Assembly (NCBI GenBank): GCA_964016875.1
Contig: OZ024733.1
Span: 9,227,979 to 9,291,978, forward strand
DNA from: Fallopia convolvulus
Lineage: Eukaryota > Streptophyta > Magnoliopsida > Caryophyllales > Polygonaceae
Length of the DNA: 64,000 bases
Direction: 5' to 3'
The position numbers and the translations under genes were made by a program. A model generated the notes under the pieces. It worked only from the letters and a program-made list of their open reading frames with translations, searched no databases and was not told the origin of the DNA. This document shows, piece after piece, positions 32,945 to 43,495 of this stretch (position 1 is the stretch's first letter; every line of letters starts with the position of its first letter).

Positions 32945-33197
32945 GACGCTTCATTAAGCGAGGCGCTTCACGAAGCGTCCCGCTTTACGAACCGTGTAGT
33001 CCCCTCCTCCAGATGGCAAGGGAAACACGAGGCATGTAAAATATTCGCCTCAAGAAGCGGGACGCTTCATTAAGCGAGGCGCTTCACGAAGCGTCCCACT
33101 TTACGAACCGTGTAGCCCCCTCCCCCATATGGCAAAAACACGAGGGTGGTGGGCATGTAAAATACTCGCCTCAGGAAGCGGGACGCTTCATGAAGCG
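32945..33197. repeat. Internal tandem repeat rich in CGCTTCATGAAGCG-type palindromes
   Basis: Two units of 116 and 121 bp (starting at 32945 and 33061) and a partial third (33182). Each full unit begins GACGCTTCATTAAGCG and then AGGCGCTTCACGAAGCG. Palindrome copies are at 32947, 32964, 33063, 33080 and 33184. They resemble the subterminal repeats of the same element and lie between the two gene 3' ends. Confidence 0.85.
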
Positions 33198-33395
33198 CGT
33201 GCTTCGTTGTGAAACAAAAGTTGGGCCCCTTCACTCATCTCCTAAACATAATAAGGATAAAATGGCACAATTTTTCAAACTAACCAAACTTGTTACAAAA
33301 CTAAAACCATTAAGAGTAATGAAATTTCACAAGATGATATGTCAATACAAAGTCATACTACTACTAATGTTATATTACATAAGTAAAAATTAACC

Positions 33396-36300
33396 CTAAC
33401 ATGCTACTTTTGGGGTTAGACCATTGCGAATCCGTTTTTGGCACCACGTTTCCATCCTCTGCCTAAACGGCTCATCCCAATCATTGACGCTTGTGTCATG
33501 CCTCATTGTCCAATCCGTAGGAGGTGGAGGAAGAGGCACGTCATCACTCAACCAGACCTACATAAAAAATTCGTAAATAATTGACAGAAAATTAAGTACA
33601 AATAATTTATATAGAAAGGATAATTACCGGGATGAAGTGGTTTCCTTGTCCTACCAAGGCTATGGCATAGATCCTTGTGGGAGGGTGCGGGTTGTCCCCT
33701 CTCGCCTTCATCGGCAAGCAGGTGTGAGATACCTTCTTCGAAATCAGAACAAGAACAACCTGATGTAATGTCGCAAATATCAACCCGACCATGGGCATCT
33801 GAAGCCAATATTGTCGCGCGCAAGGGCTAACATCATATGGTAGATTCTCCAAGAGTTCATCAATAGGGGGTGTGTTCCCCACACGCTCATATATGACTCG
33901 GTTTTGCCTCAATTCGGCAACCAACTCCCATCGAACTCTACGATATTCGCTCTCTCCATGTCCCAACAACTCGGCCATGGATCGATAACCACAATGCCCG
34001 TCTCCCTTTACATCCTTAGCCCTCTCAATATATGGAAACATGAAATGGTCAACGTTGTCAACTCCAAAGTTCACACCCAACCACATCACGTCGTCACTCG
34101 ACCCTTTTGCACAAACACTTGCTGCAATTATTTTTGAGGCCTTGTTGGTTGCGCCCTTTGGCCTTCCACGCTTTCTCTTAGTGGACGGGATTGCATCAGT
34201 GTTCCTCTTACCCTCCTTCTCTTCCATCTCCTTATCTTCTTTTTCTTTCTTCTTCTTCTCCTTCTCGTATACATCTATCCTATGCTCAAGCAAAGTTTTA
34301 CTACTCTTGTTAGACCACTTGGTGGAGCCCTTTGGCCGCCCACTCTTCATAGCTCCTACCGCCTCAGCCAAAGAAGATTCTTTTGGCCTCACCAAGTCTA
34401 TGAAAGTCTCGGTAATCGTGTAGATCTGCGCCTTTGTCAATTTTCCTGCCCTATAATACTCCTCCATCTCTCTCCATCTCACCTCAGCAAGTGATAGACG
34501 CACTGTGTCGTCTATGGGCATGCGTTGTGGATCGACGCCTTCCCATACAACCTGATGCCAAAACGGGTGTATCTCACTTGGCATGATTGGCTGCTTGGTG
34601 AGGATCGCATGGGCAATCCTATGAGGACAAGGAAGACCCATTCGCTCTCTCCACCAATAATCAACACATTCCTTCTCCAACTTTCCCTCTTCCTTGTCCT
34701 TCATCAACTTGTAGAACATATCCAGCAAGATTTTTATGCAATGTGTTGACACTCTATAAAATAGCCGAACAAATATCGCCTTCACTGCCTTAGGGACACC
34801 TTCTAACTCTGTTGGAAGCTTTGTACGTGCCAACTCCAAATCGCCCCTCAAACTATCAACTTGGTACTCAATTTGATCATGGATCCTTCCAATCACCGTG
34901 TTGAAGCCTCCCCGAGAACTATCAAGTATTCTTTTCAACACATGGTGCATGCCCTCGACCCTGTAATGAGCATATAATTATATGATGAATTTACTCCAAT
35001 TGTTTAATTCAACATGCTTATATGAGACTATATTTACCTGTTTGTTGTTCTCGTATTGAAGTGAAGATAGTGGTCGGTCCATGCTTTGACTATGCACTGC
35101 TTGTAAGGCCCAAGCCACGACCTCTCGACATAGTTCATCAACCCTCCCCAACGCTCTCTTACTTTTTGGAGTCTCTCCTCGTATTTTTCCTCCGTCGTTG
35201 ACATAAATATCCCCCAACATCTATTAGCAAATTTTTCTGCACGTTCCAAGTCCCTAAGCAAACAAATAGCATATGCTTTAATGTTCATCTTCACATGCAC
35301 CCAGCATAGTAGATGTTTCACATTCTCTCCGAAAACAGCGTCCTTTGCATTCATTATTGCCTTCTCTCGATCTGTTACAATTGCATTTGGCATTGTACCC
35401 ACTTCCTCAAACAAACTCCTCAAATGCTCCAACACCCATGTATAACTAGCCGTGTCTTCTTTAGAGAGAAATGCAAAACCGATGTTGAAAGATTTGTTGG
35501 TGCACGTAAAACCAACCATCTCAAGCAACGCCATGTCGTACCTAACACAAAAGGAATTTGTTAAACACCTTATACAGTAATCAATGGCTCCATATTCAAC
35601 TTATAAAAAGAGTTTACCTATTGGTCTTATATGTGCTGTCCATAATGACGACATACGGAAACAACTCCATCAAATGCAAGGACATCGGGTGGACAAAAAA
35701 TAGGATATCGATATGATCTGATCCATGTATCCTTTTAGGGAATACTCGGTACTCGTGTTGTTGCAAAAACTCCAGTGCATATTGGGTCACGGTCAAATTT
35801 TTACGATCCTCTTCTAGAAACTTCGCCCTTAGATTTGCAACTTGTTTTGCCGACGTCACATTACCGGGGTAAGGATTTCTCAACTGCTCCACTATGCGAC
35901 TTGGGGGGACGTATATATAGCTCAAATTCCTGACAAGTTCCTTCTGTGCTACTGTCATTCGACCCATAAATGCATAACCAAGTAGACTAGTTGGCAGGTC
36001 GTGGTTGTGGACTCCGCAAACAACAGTTAGGGCCCATTTTCCAGTTGATTTACTCCGCATCCCAATCAACTCAAATTTGCAATTACACTTTCTATGTAGT
36101 GTGCGCACACTAGGCGGTTTAACAATTGGGATAATTTGACCCTTCTTTCCTGATCTATACTTACCATGCCTATTACATGCCAGTATAACCACGTTTGCAT
36201 TTGAGGTTTTTATTGGTAATACCATCTTAAATTCAGTACCAACATTCCTTGCCCAAGCAATCATTTCATCTCGATTGTCCCACACATTATCATTATGAAA

Positions 36301-36581
36301 TTCAGCAGAAAAATCTTTCCTATGTACCTATGTATATAAAGTCACAGTTACTTTTAAATTCTACAAACAACATTTTATGAACAAGAATTTTCATTATGTA
36401 TACTCCATCGTTAATAAACCCTAAAAAACATGAAATCAACACTTACCTCAGATTCGAAAATTTCATCTTCGTGTTCATCTTCTCCTTCTTCAAAAGAAGA
36501 TGATTCTTCTTCAAAAGAAGATAATTCATCTTCTTCCTCTTCATAAGTTGAATATGAAAAGGGCGAATCAGTGGATGACAT
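33396..36581 (-). CDS. FAR1-type MULE transposase with C-terminal OTU cysteine-peptidase domain
   Basis: Exons 36581-36447, 36327-35618, 35541-35038, 34960-33628 and 33557-33396 join in frame at GT-AG sites to give 947 residues. An acidic N-terminus is followed by a FAR1 DNA-binding domain (WDNRDEMIAWAR to CGVHNHD, about 60-160). The MULE core has first D in MDSTYKTNR (about 276), second D in IVTDREKA (about 341), the CWVH motif and E in RVEGMHH (about 452). A reduced SWIM-like LPCPH is near 560. Two AT-hooks (SGRPKGSTK, KRGRPKGATNK) are at about 655 and 708. The OTU domain (about 740-895) keeps GDGHCGYRSMAE and GNHFIPV, supplying catalytic Cys and His. No stop or frameshift was found, unlike the partner PMD gene. 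The OTU could act on ubiquitin or SUMO-like chains; its role is unknown. Confidence 0.88.
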
Positions 36582-36754
36582 TGTATTTGCAACTTTGAAA
36601 ACGGAAAACTCTATTTGTCTTGCTCTTGAACAATTTTTGTTCTTCTCCAAATCCCTTCTCGCGGCCGTCGACGAAACCCTATTGCGATTTTCGGAATAAT
36701 AACTGATCCGCGCACAGGGGTTTTTATGATTTGTCGTCGTTGTAATCAACTTGT

Positions 36755-36879
36755 CGCTCCATGAAGCGAGCCGCTTCATGGAGCGTGCCGCTTCATGGAG
36801 ATCTACCCGATTTATGGAACGGGACGCTTCATGAAGCGTGTAAATTTCATGTGCGCCTGTACAAAAAATTGTGTGCATA
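36755..36879 (-). repeat. Right terminal and subterminal repeats of the MULE
   Basis: Palindrome variants at 36755, 36772, 36789 and 36825 (CGCTTCATGAAGCG) are followed by the TIR that ends AAAAAATTGTGTGCATA. The repeats sit about 175-300 bases upstream of the transposase start and could therefore also be promoter elements. Confidence 0.65.
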
Positions 36880-38782
36880 CAGCCTCTGCCTTTGTTTATT
36901 TGTGTACTTGTAATTGCTTTTTCAGCTCCTTAATTCCCGTACAAACTGTCATTTTGGACAAACAAACCGGGACAGAGTAATTAAGTATTCATTAATCCTC
37001 TTCTTGGTGTGGGTCGTTGGACGCCTTCCGCGGTGGTCAGGTCTTCTGGCAACCACAAAAGTAGATAAGAAAAAAGAAGATGGCGGGGGGAATGATTGCA
37101 GCAATTTGGGTAAGATAAACCGAAAGTGTTTGAATGGGGGACGACAAAAGAAGGGGCCGGCACGTATGGTAAGACTAAGAGATACGATCGAGTAGTATAT
37201 TGTTTGTTTTCTCTGCTAAGTGCTGCTAAGAGAGATATACAAGGAAAGAACAGATAAAAGAGCGTTTGCTCTTTGTGTTGCTTCAACAGTTGGATTGACG
37301 TTGACAGCTTCCCTGAAAAGACTGCAAATGCAGCGCAGCGAGAGGGACAGCTGTCACCACTGGCATTGCCTTGTCGCATTGTCCACCTCTCCTCCTCTGT
37401 TAATGGAGATATGGTCAAAGAATCTCCTACCTCTACACCCAGACGAGTGGGCTATTAATATACTCCGTACCCTAGTAGTGTATACAGTAGGAGTAATAAA
37501 TACCCCACTGTCACACACTACAACTCTAGCTAAATAACCAGTGTGTAAATGACTAAATGGGGTTGCGTCCAACTCAAGCACACTCTCAACTCTCAGCAAG
37601 TGTCAAGAGTCAAGACAGGACGTCCTCTTGACTGAAATAAAGTAGACCCCACCCCACCCATTCCTTTCAAAACTATTCTTTGGATGTGTTTTAAGTTAGG
37701 GACTTCCTTTTTGAAGCATTCCTTTAACCTTCAAATAAGATTCCCTTTACACAACGATTCTTTGGTGTGGAGATGCACACACACAATTAATTCAGCTTCT
37801 AATCTATTTTTATTTATAAAAATACGTACCATACAAGTGCACAAAACAGACTACTAATCCTGGCATCTCTCTCTATTCTTTAAGAATACAGGCAGCACAT
37901 AAAGTACTGTATATTCCCAACAAAAGCCCATTTAGCTTCAGCCCAACAACTCCTTGAAAAACCCAGTAGAAAAGCTAACCAGCACAAGATTTGCAATAGC
38001 AATGCACAAACGCCATCAGGCACAATACCAATACTTGAACACAGATGACAACCCTTACCATCTAAATTAAGTTAAAATGGTTTGAGGACAGCACCACAAG
38101 TAACAAAGTACCCAAAATGACTTCAAATTACACATAGATTCTTCTTCTTTTTTTTTTTTTTAAGGAAAGTAAGCACTTGAGAATATGACGAGTGAGAAAA
38201 AGAACACGACATAGAAGAGTATCAGTATACACATAAATAGAACCTACTGAGTGTACATTAGATAAGGGCAATAGGAGACTCCAACAGCAAGGCGATAAAT
38301 CAGGTGCATCAGCAATAAACTGGCACCAGCAGCATAAAAAAAAAACAACTCACCCTGTTCTCCTCTCCCACGGAGAAGTTACCAAGCCAAAAGCATGCTT
38401 TCATTTGCTCTCAGTCACATCGTCTGTCTCTCCTTTGCGTTACCAGTGCGGGGATATTAGACAAAATTCCCCTCGAGCACCAAACAAGCATCAATTCATC
38501 AACCACAAGACCAGCACTGAACCCACAAAACCGACAGGGCAAAACAGCTAGTGCCTCCAGGTCAAGTCAAAAAATACAACCTCTGATATGATCTATCGTG
38601 TGTCATTGTTTTCCAGCATGCCTCATAAATTATCCCTTCCTTTTTTTTCCCATCATACCATGGCAAGTAAACTTTTTATAAACATTATGCTCACCATGAA
38701 CAATCCTATCATTTGCTTAAGGTTTTTCAGTTACCTTTTATTTTATTTTATTTTATCTAGTAAGGTAGAGAACTATGGACTA
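36880..38782. other. Intergenic stretch between the MULE and the LARP1 gene
   Basis: No supportable coding frame, RNA gene or repeat family. It includes a T16 run near 38145 and (TTTTA)n near 38735-38755, and its right part probably contains the 3' untranslated region of the minus-strand LARP1 gene. Confidence 0.5.
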
Positions 38783-41700
38783 TCAATACCCACTCGAAGT
38801 CCTTCCTTCCTCAGACGACTCTGGCTGGCCATTGATCTCTCCAGAGGGTGATCTCAACAAAATTCCAGAGTGAACATCCTGACCTTTAGCATTACTGTAA
38901 CTAGCAGTGTTTTCATCCAGTGACAGCCCTTGCACATGGGCTGGAAGTGCATCTTGCAGCATGGGAGGAGATTGAGAGTCTGTTGGAGTGGGAAATTGGA
39001 CAGATGGTGGCATTATCCATCTATTCCAATCATCCCGTCTTCTGATTTTATCTCCCTGGCAATACAAGAAGATACTTATCAGACCAAAATCACACAAAGG
39101 CCTCTATAGCTTCTAAATTAAATTCTATAATAACCCAAAGCAATCAGAACTGTTAAACATGACCATGAAATACCTGTAACTCCACAACAGTAGATGCTCG
39201 TACCGCATCCAATATCTGATGTATATCAGTTGTCAACTGCATCACCTGAGATCATAAACTTTTCGCATCAGTAGGAGTGTCAATAGTCAATTGCATTATG
39301 AGAATGAAAGCAGAAGCTTTCAATTTAGTTCAGAACATATTTATATGAACATGTTACATCTTATTAATAAAAAGTTGCTGAATTGTCAAAACAAGAACAT
39401 ACGAAAAAAGGAACTTCAACATATCATACCAATTCAGTTCACAATTATTTACTATTTACTAACAATTAAAAGGTACACTTTCTTGTCCTTCTTGAAAAGC
39501 AACTAGGCAAGAGAAAAAATTTAACAAACTGAAGTTACAAATTAAAGGAAGCTGAATCACCCTTGGTAATTGAATACCCAGATGAAGCACATGATAGCAA
39601 AGACACAATCTCACAGAAAGAAAAGGTTAGCAGTTCACACATTTCACCTCCAAGGCACATATGTAGAGTAAATTTTTATCAAAATGAAGACTCATGTAAG
39701 GAGAAATAGGAAGACTCATGTAAGGGTTTGCTGCTTCCCAGAGCAACTTTCAGTAGCGTCACTGACAACGTGAATAGGGTAATGCTAGCAAGAAAAAGCC
39801 CACCTAGCAACCCAATGTTCAAAAGTCCTAGAAACCTTGCAAGCGAAACTACCAAAGATCTTTCTCATAGCTATTTAATACTCCACCATATGTAGAGACC
39901 TATATCGTTGTGGACGCTCCTATAAGACTCTTATACTGTTGTGGACTGGACGCTAACCCTCAATACTCTTCACATTTCACTTTGTTTGGTGACACATAAA
40001 AGCAGCAAAATATACAATCATTATATATCATTCAATACACAGACAATTCCTCATCACTAGGTTAACGTAATCTATACATGAGAGCAAGTCATAGGGCAAT
40101 ATCTCGATGCAACAGAGCAGGTTCAGACAACACATCTACATAAACATTTTTAACATAATGCAAAATCCCAAAGAATCGCAAAATACTTTACGAATTTGTT
40201 TAAAGATTATTTTCCTAAGTCAGAATACATTCATTCACTCAAATGAGCATTAGGGTACCACATCAGATACACCATGAATTTGAATGAGAGGCTTGAGGCA
40301 GTAGGCACTGGTGTTTAAACTCCTATTGAGAAGGCTTTGGTTTGTTTCAAATGCCTCTTCATGGGAAGAAATCTAGCAAGATTCTACAGTCCTTGAAGAT
40401 GCATGGAAACACTCCAATATCAATATCACCTTCCTAGAAAACCTACTCTGCATTGAAACAATCATAGAATGTTTTTCATCCAGGAGTGTTCGGAAAGACT
40501 ATGCCAGTTTCTCTGTAAATAAACAATGGGAAATACTCCAATATCATTATCACCTTCCTAGAGAACCTATACTATTCAGAAACAATTCTGGAATCCTTTT
40601 CATCAAAGATTATTGGGAAAGGCTATGCTGGTTTCTCTGTACATTAGTATTGGGAAAAATAGCTCAATTTTGGGGATGGTTGACATAAAGGGTCTTAAAT
40701 AAAGGGTGAGTGTTTCTGAACTTTGGAGGTATGCATAGGTAATTTTTATGACAGATTGCTAAGTGAATTCAGGGAGACAAGTTGGCAAGTCAGTTCAAAC
40801 TCTGAATACATTATGCAACAGCAGTAGTCTAACTACACATTATAATATACATAAACCTATTGTATTAGTCAATACAAAATAGCTCTATAACAACATTATT
40901 TAGTGCATAGGCATTTGACTGCTGATCATCATATACATAATAGGCTAATAGCCCATACCAAGTGGGTTTCTAATGCGTTTATCTCATAGAAGACGTGAAG
41001 AATCACGAATTTTTCTCAACTCTAGGCTCGTAATAATTTTTATTTCCGGTTGTAAGCTCGAAAAAAAACTTACTGCCCAAGATAGGCTGGCTTGGAGGTT
41101 CGGGAAAATTCACTGTTTTAATTAGGGACTTTATTGCCTTTTTTATTTTTTTGTAAAAAAAGGCATGGTAGTGACACTGATGTCCGCAACCCAGATCTAA
41201 AATAAAGACTCTCTTTTTTCCTAGATCTAAAATGATTATCTTTTTTGGAAAAAGATGAATCATGAATGCAATATAGTCTATTCAGATACACAAGATTAGT
41301 CAAAGGTTAAGCATCAACTATGTGCAAAAGAGTTAGTAATACCCATAAGGCTTACTTTCTTGAAGTTTGCAATTAGTTGCACAGGAACCCAACCATCATC
41401 ATCCATGTTCTGGCGCAAATATGTATCCTTAATTAGATTATCATTACTGCCAAACAAAACAGTGGAACAAGGACATTCTTATTAGACTCAAATAGATAAA
41501 CATGACAAATACTAGGTTATATTTGTCAAGAGTTTACCTGAAGTAATAATCTATCTGATTAATTATTTTAGTATGCAACTGAGGATCAGGTGCAGGATAG
41601 TAGACTGCAGGAGGCATCTGTGCAACAAAGGGCATCCCAGGGTGCGGAGCAAAATAATATAGTGGCTGCATCTCTAAATAGACAAAGGAGTTATAGCTAT

Positions 41701-42932
41701 CCATATTAAACTATGCTATACACATAAAACATCACTCTGCAAACAACTTACCAGGTGGAATGCCCATTGGGCCACCATACGGCTGTATAGGTGGAGGGAT
41801 ATAGGTTGCAGCAGCAGCAGCAGATGGAGGAGGTCTCGTGAAGCCGCTTTGGCCAACTCTTTGTGGTGGAACATATGGATCCCTTCCATTAAAGCTCCTG
41901 CGGCGATTCCAATCATGGTTTCCATGATCCTGATTGCGCCTACTAGTAAAAGAACCATCTCCACGAGTATGAGGCCCACTGTTACTCCTCCTGTAATTAC
42001 GTTGCTGACCACTTCTTTGACCACCATCCCTAGCAGCATTGTTATGCCCATGGTCTCTAATTGAGCTATCAGAAACCCCAGAACCAGTCTTCAAGGGGCT
42101 ATTACTTGTATATGAAGGATCCCCCATCGAACTTGAATGTGTATAATGGTGAGAAAAGCCACCATTGGAAGATAAATTCCCCCCACCCTCACGCTTCGCT
42201 GATTTCTGGCGTGCGAGCCGTCCATGATGCTGGGTAGCATTAGGGTTAGGGTTGCTAGCCACCGGTTTCTGAGGAGCAGTAGGTAAAACTGCTAGCGAAG
42301 AACATGCAATTGTAGAAGTAACCTTGGGCATATCCACATTAAACAAGATCAAACAATGCAATTAAATGCTAATATAATCGAACATTAATCAAGAAAAGTG
42401 AAACTCGTAGAAATGAAAACGATAAATGGAAAAATAAGGACTTGGAGCAAACCGGTACTTCAGAGATCGGGGAATCATTAGGGTTCTTCGAGGAATCAGC
42501 TGATGGCGGCTTTGGGGAACCTTTGGTGGATTCAGATAGGGTTGGCCAAGAGACAGCTCCCATGACCAGGCCGCTCTCAAGAGCGGCGTTGTATGGCTTA
42601 TTCCAGGCGGCCTTCTTAGACCCGTTCCCGTTTTCGGAGCCCTCCGGCTGAGTTTCCGCCTCAGAACCCTCGGGAGAGGACCCAGCCTTACCGTGATCAC
42701 TATTCACCTCGTAACCAATCTCCGGCGCCGGCACCACAGCCGTCACGAGCGACTCAGACGGCGGCGGCGGCGGATGAGCGAACAACGCCTCAGACTTGGC
42801 TCCGCGGACATTCTGATGCGAGGTCGGCGACGACGTCCTAGCGGCGCCGGAATAGGTCCGGCGATGAGGCGTCCGAGGACTGCCGATGGCTTCTTCGGTT
42901 AAGGCAGCATTGGTGTTCGCAGTAGCCGCCAT
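38783..42932 (-). CDS. LARP1: La-related protein 1 (LARP1B/C-type) RNA-binding protein
   Basis: Six coding exons join in frame at GT-AG sites: 42932-42453, 42322-41752, 41673-41538, 41446-41356, 39245-39174 and 39055-38783, giving 540 residues. The N-terminal 340 residues are low-complexity: a plant LARP1 signature (KKAAWNKPYN, GAVSWPTLSES), then RGDGS, NRRRSF and proline-rich YIPPPIQPYGG. The La motif lies at about 380-465: KIINQIDYYFSNDNLIKDTY, LRQNMDDDGWVPVQLIANFKK, ILDAVRASTVVELQ and IRRRDDWNRWI. There is no DM15 region, which matches the shorter plant LARP1B/C proteins rather than LARP1A. The family binds mRNA 5' or poly(A) regions and affects translation and decay in the cytoplasm, in plants including heat response and leaf senescence. 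Intron 4 is 2.1 kb. This looks like a functional single host gene. Confidence 0.93.
40411..40655 (-). repeat. Diverged 124-bp tandem duplication in LARP1 intron 4
   Basis: ACTCCAATATCA(A/T)TATCACC starts at 40411 and 40535, and each unit ends with CTATGC(C/T)(A/G)GTTTCTCTGTA. The units differ at about one base in six, so the duplication is old. Confidence 0.75.
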
Positions 42933-43495
42933 AATCCAACCTAAAAAAGCTTGGAATCCGAGTAATCGTATAGCCTTCCTTTCAACCTAGGGTTTCCAAA
43001 GGCGCACTAATTCGCAGAATCGAATAAAGTACAGAAAATAAAGGCACGACGAATTCGATCAAATAGATTTTGCACTATCTCGGAAAGTTGAAGAGAGAAA
43101 TGGAGGAAGATATAATCAATTTATGCTTGTAGAAATCCAAATGGAAACCAGGAGAGAGAGGATCGGATCCCGAATTTCTCAGAAGTTTCACGAACTAAAT
43201 TGATCGTCGTCTGCCTCTCTCTCTCACACCGGAAGTCCGAGTAACAGTGACCCGCGTCCTCTTCCTACGCAGAATCTTTAGACGGAGAGGTTGCTTTGTT
43301 TGCTTCCGTGAGAGGACTCTTCTTCGTTGCTTGTTTGGGTATTGTGAAGGTGAATCTCGTTGATTTTACCATTTTGCCCAGGATCCAGCTTACCCGCTGT
43401 TTTCTTTAACACGGAGAATTTACGAGTACTTTTTTGTTATGAGCTAAAAATTTAGAATACCACACGTCGTCTGTTACTCGGGAGACCGTAACAAA
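42933..43495 (-). promoter_or_regulatory. 5' untranslated and promoter region of LARP1
   Basis: The region upstream of the start codon is bounded at 43496 by a Helitron. A (CT)n/(GA)n tract at about 43212-43226 (GAGAGAGAG on the gene strand) is typical of plant 5' leaders. No TATA box stood out. Confidence 0.45.

Larger units (their letters stand above)
26621..36879. mobile_element. Two-gene Mutator-like element (FAR1-type transposase with OTU; PMD gene)
   Basis: The ends are inverted copies. The left begins TATGCACACAATTTTTT and continues GGCGCACACGAA...CGCTTTATGAAGCG; the right end read inward has TATGCACACAATTTTTT, GGCGCACATGAA and CGCTTCATGAAGCG. Between them are two convergent genes: a plus-strand PMD gene (26943-31952, broken) and a minus-strand transposase-OTU gene (33396-36581, apparently intact). 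The CGCTTCATGAAGCG palindrome family recurs at both ends and between the genes. The outermost bases and a 9-bp target duplication could not be fixed, so the borders may be off by some tens of bases. Confidence 0.75.

Noticed and set aside
32945..33197. CRISPR-like look of evenly repeated palindromes
   Set aside because: Only two and a half units of about 120 bp in plant nuclear DNA, same as the transposon's end repeats; not a CRISPR array.
33904..34749. Plus-strand frames opposite the transposase exon 4
   Set aside because: Shadows of the minus-strand transposase-OTU exon.
36411..36878. Longer upstream reading of the transposase first exon (start at 36878)
   Set aside because: It would translate through the terminal and subterminal repeats of the element. 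The ATG at 36581, followed by an acidic region, is the more plausible start.
26612..36888. Target-site duplication for the two-gene MULE
   Set aside because: GAAAATCTT and CAGCCTCTG do not match; borders may be imprecise or the duplication lost.
36981..37599. Open frames up to 145 codons between the MULE and LARP1
   Set aside because: Overlapping frames on both strands without domain, splice support or codon pattern.
38140..38165. T16 run as the poly(A) tail of a minus-strand retroposon
   Set aside because: No LINE or SINE body adjoins it and no flanking duplication was found.
42442..42902. Plus-strand frames opposite LARP1 exon 1
   Set aside because: Shadows of the real minus-strand coding exon.
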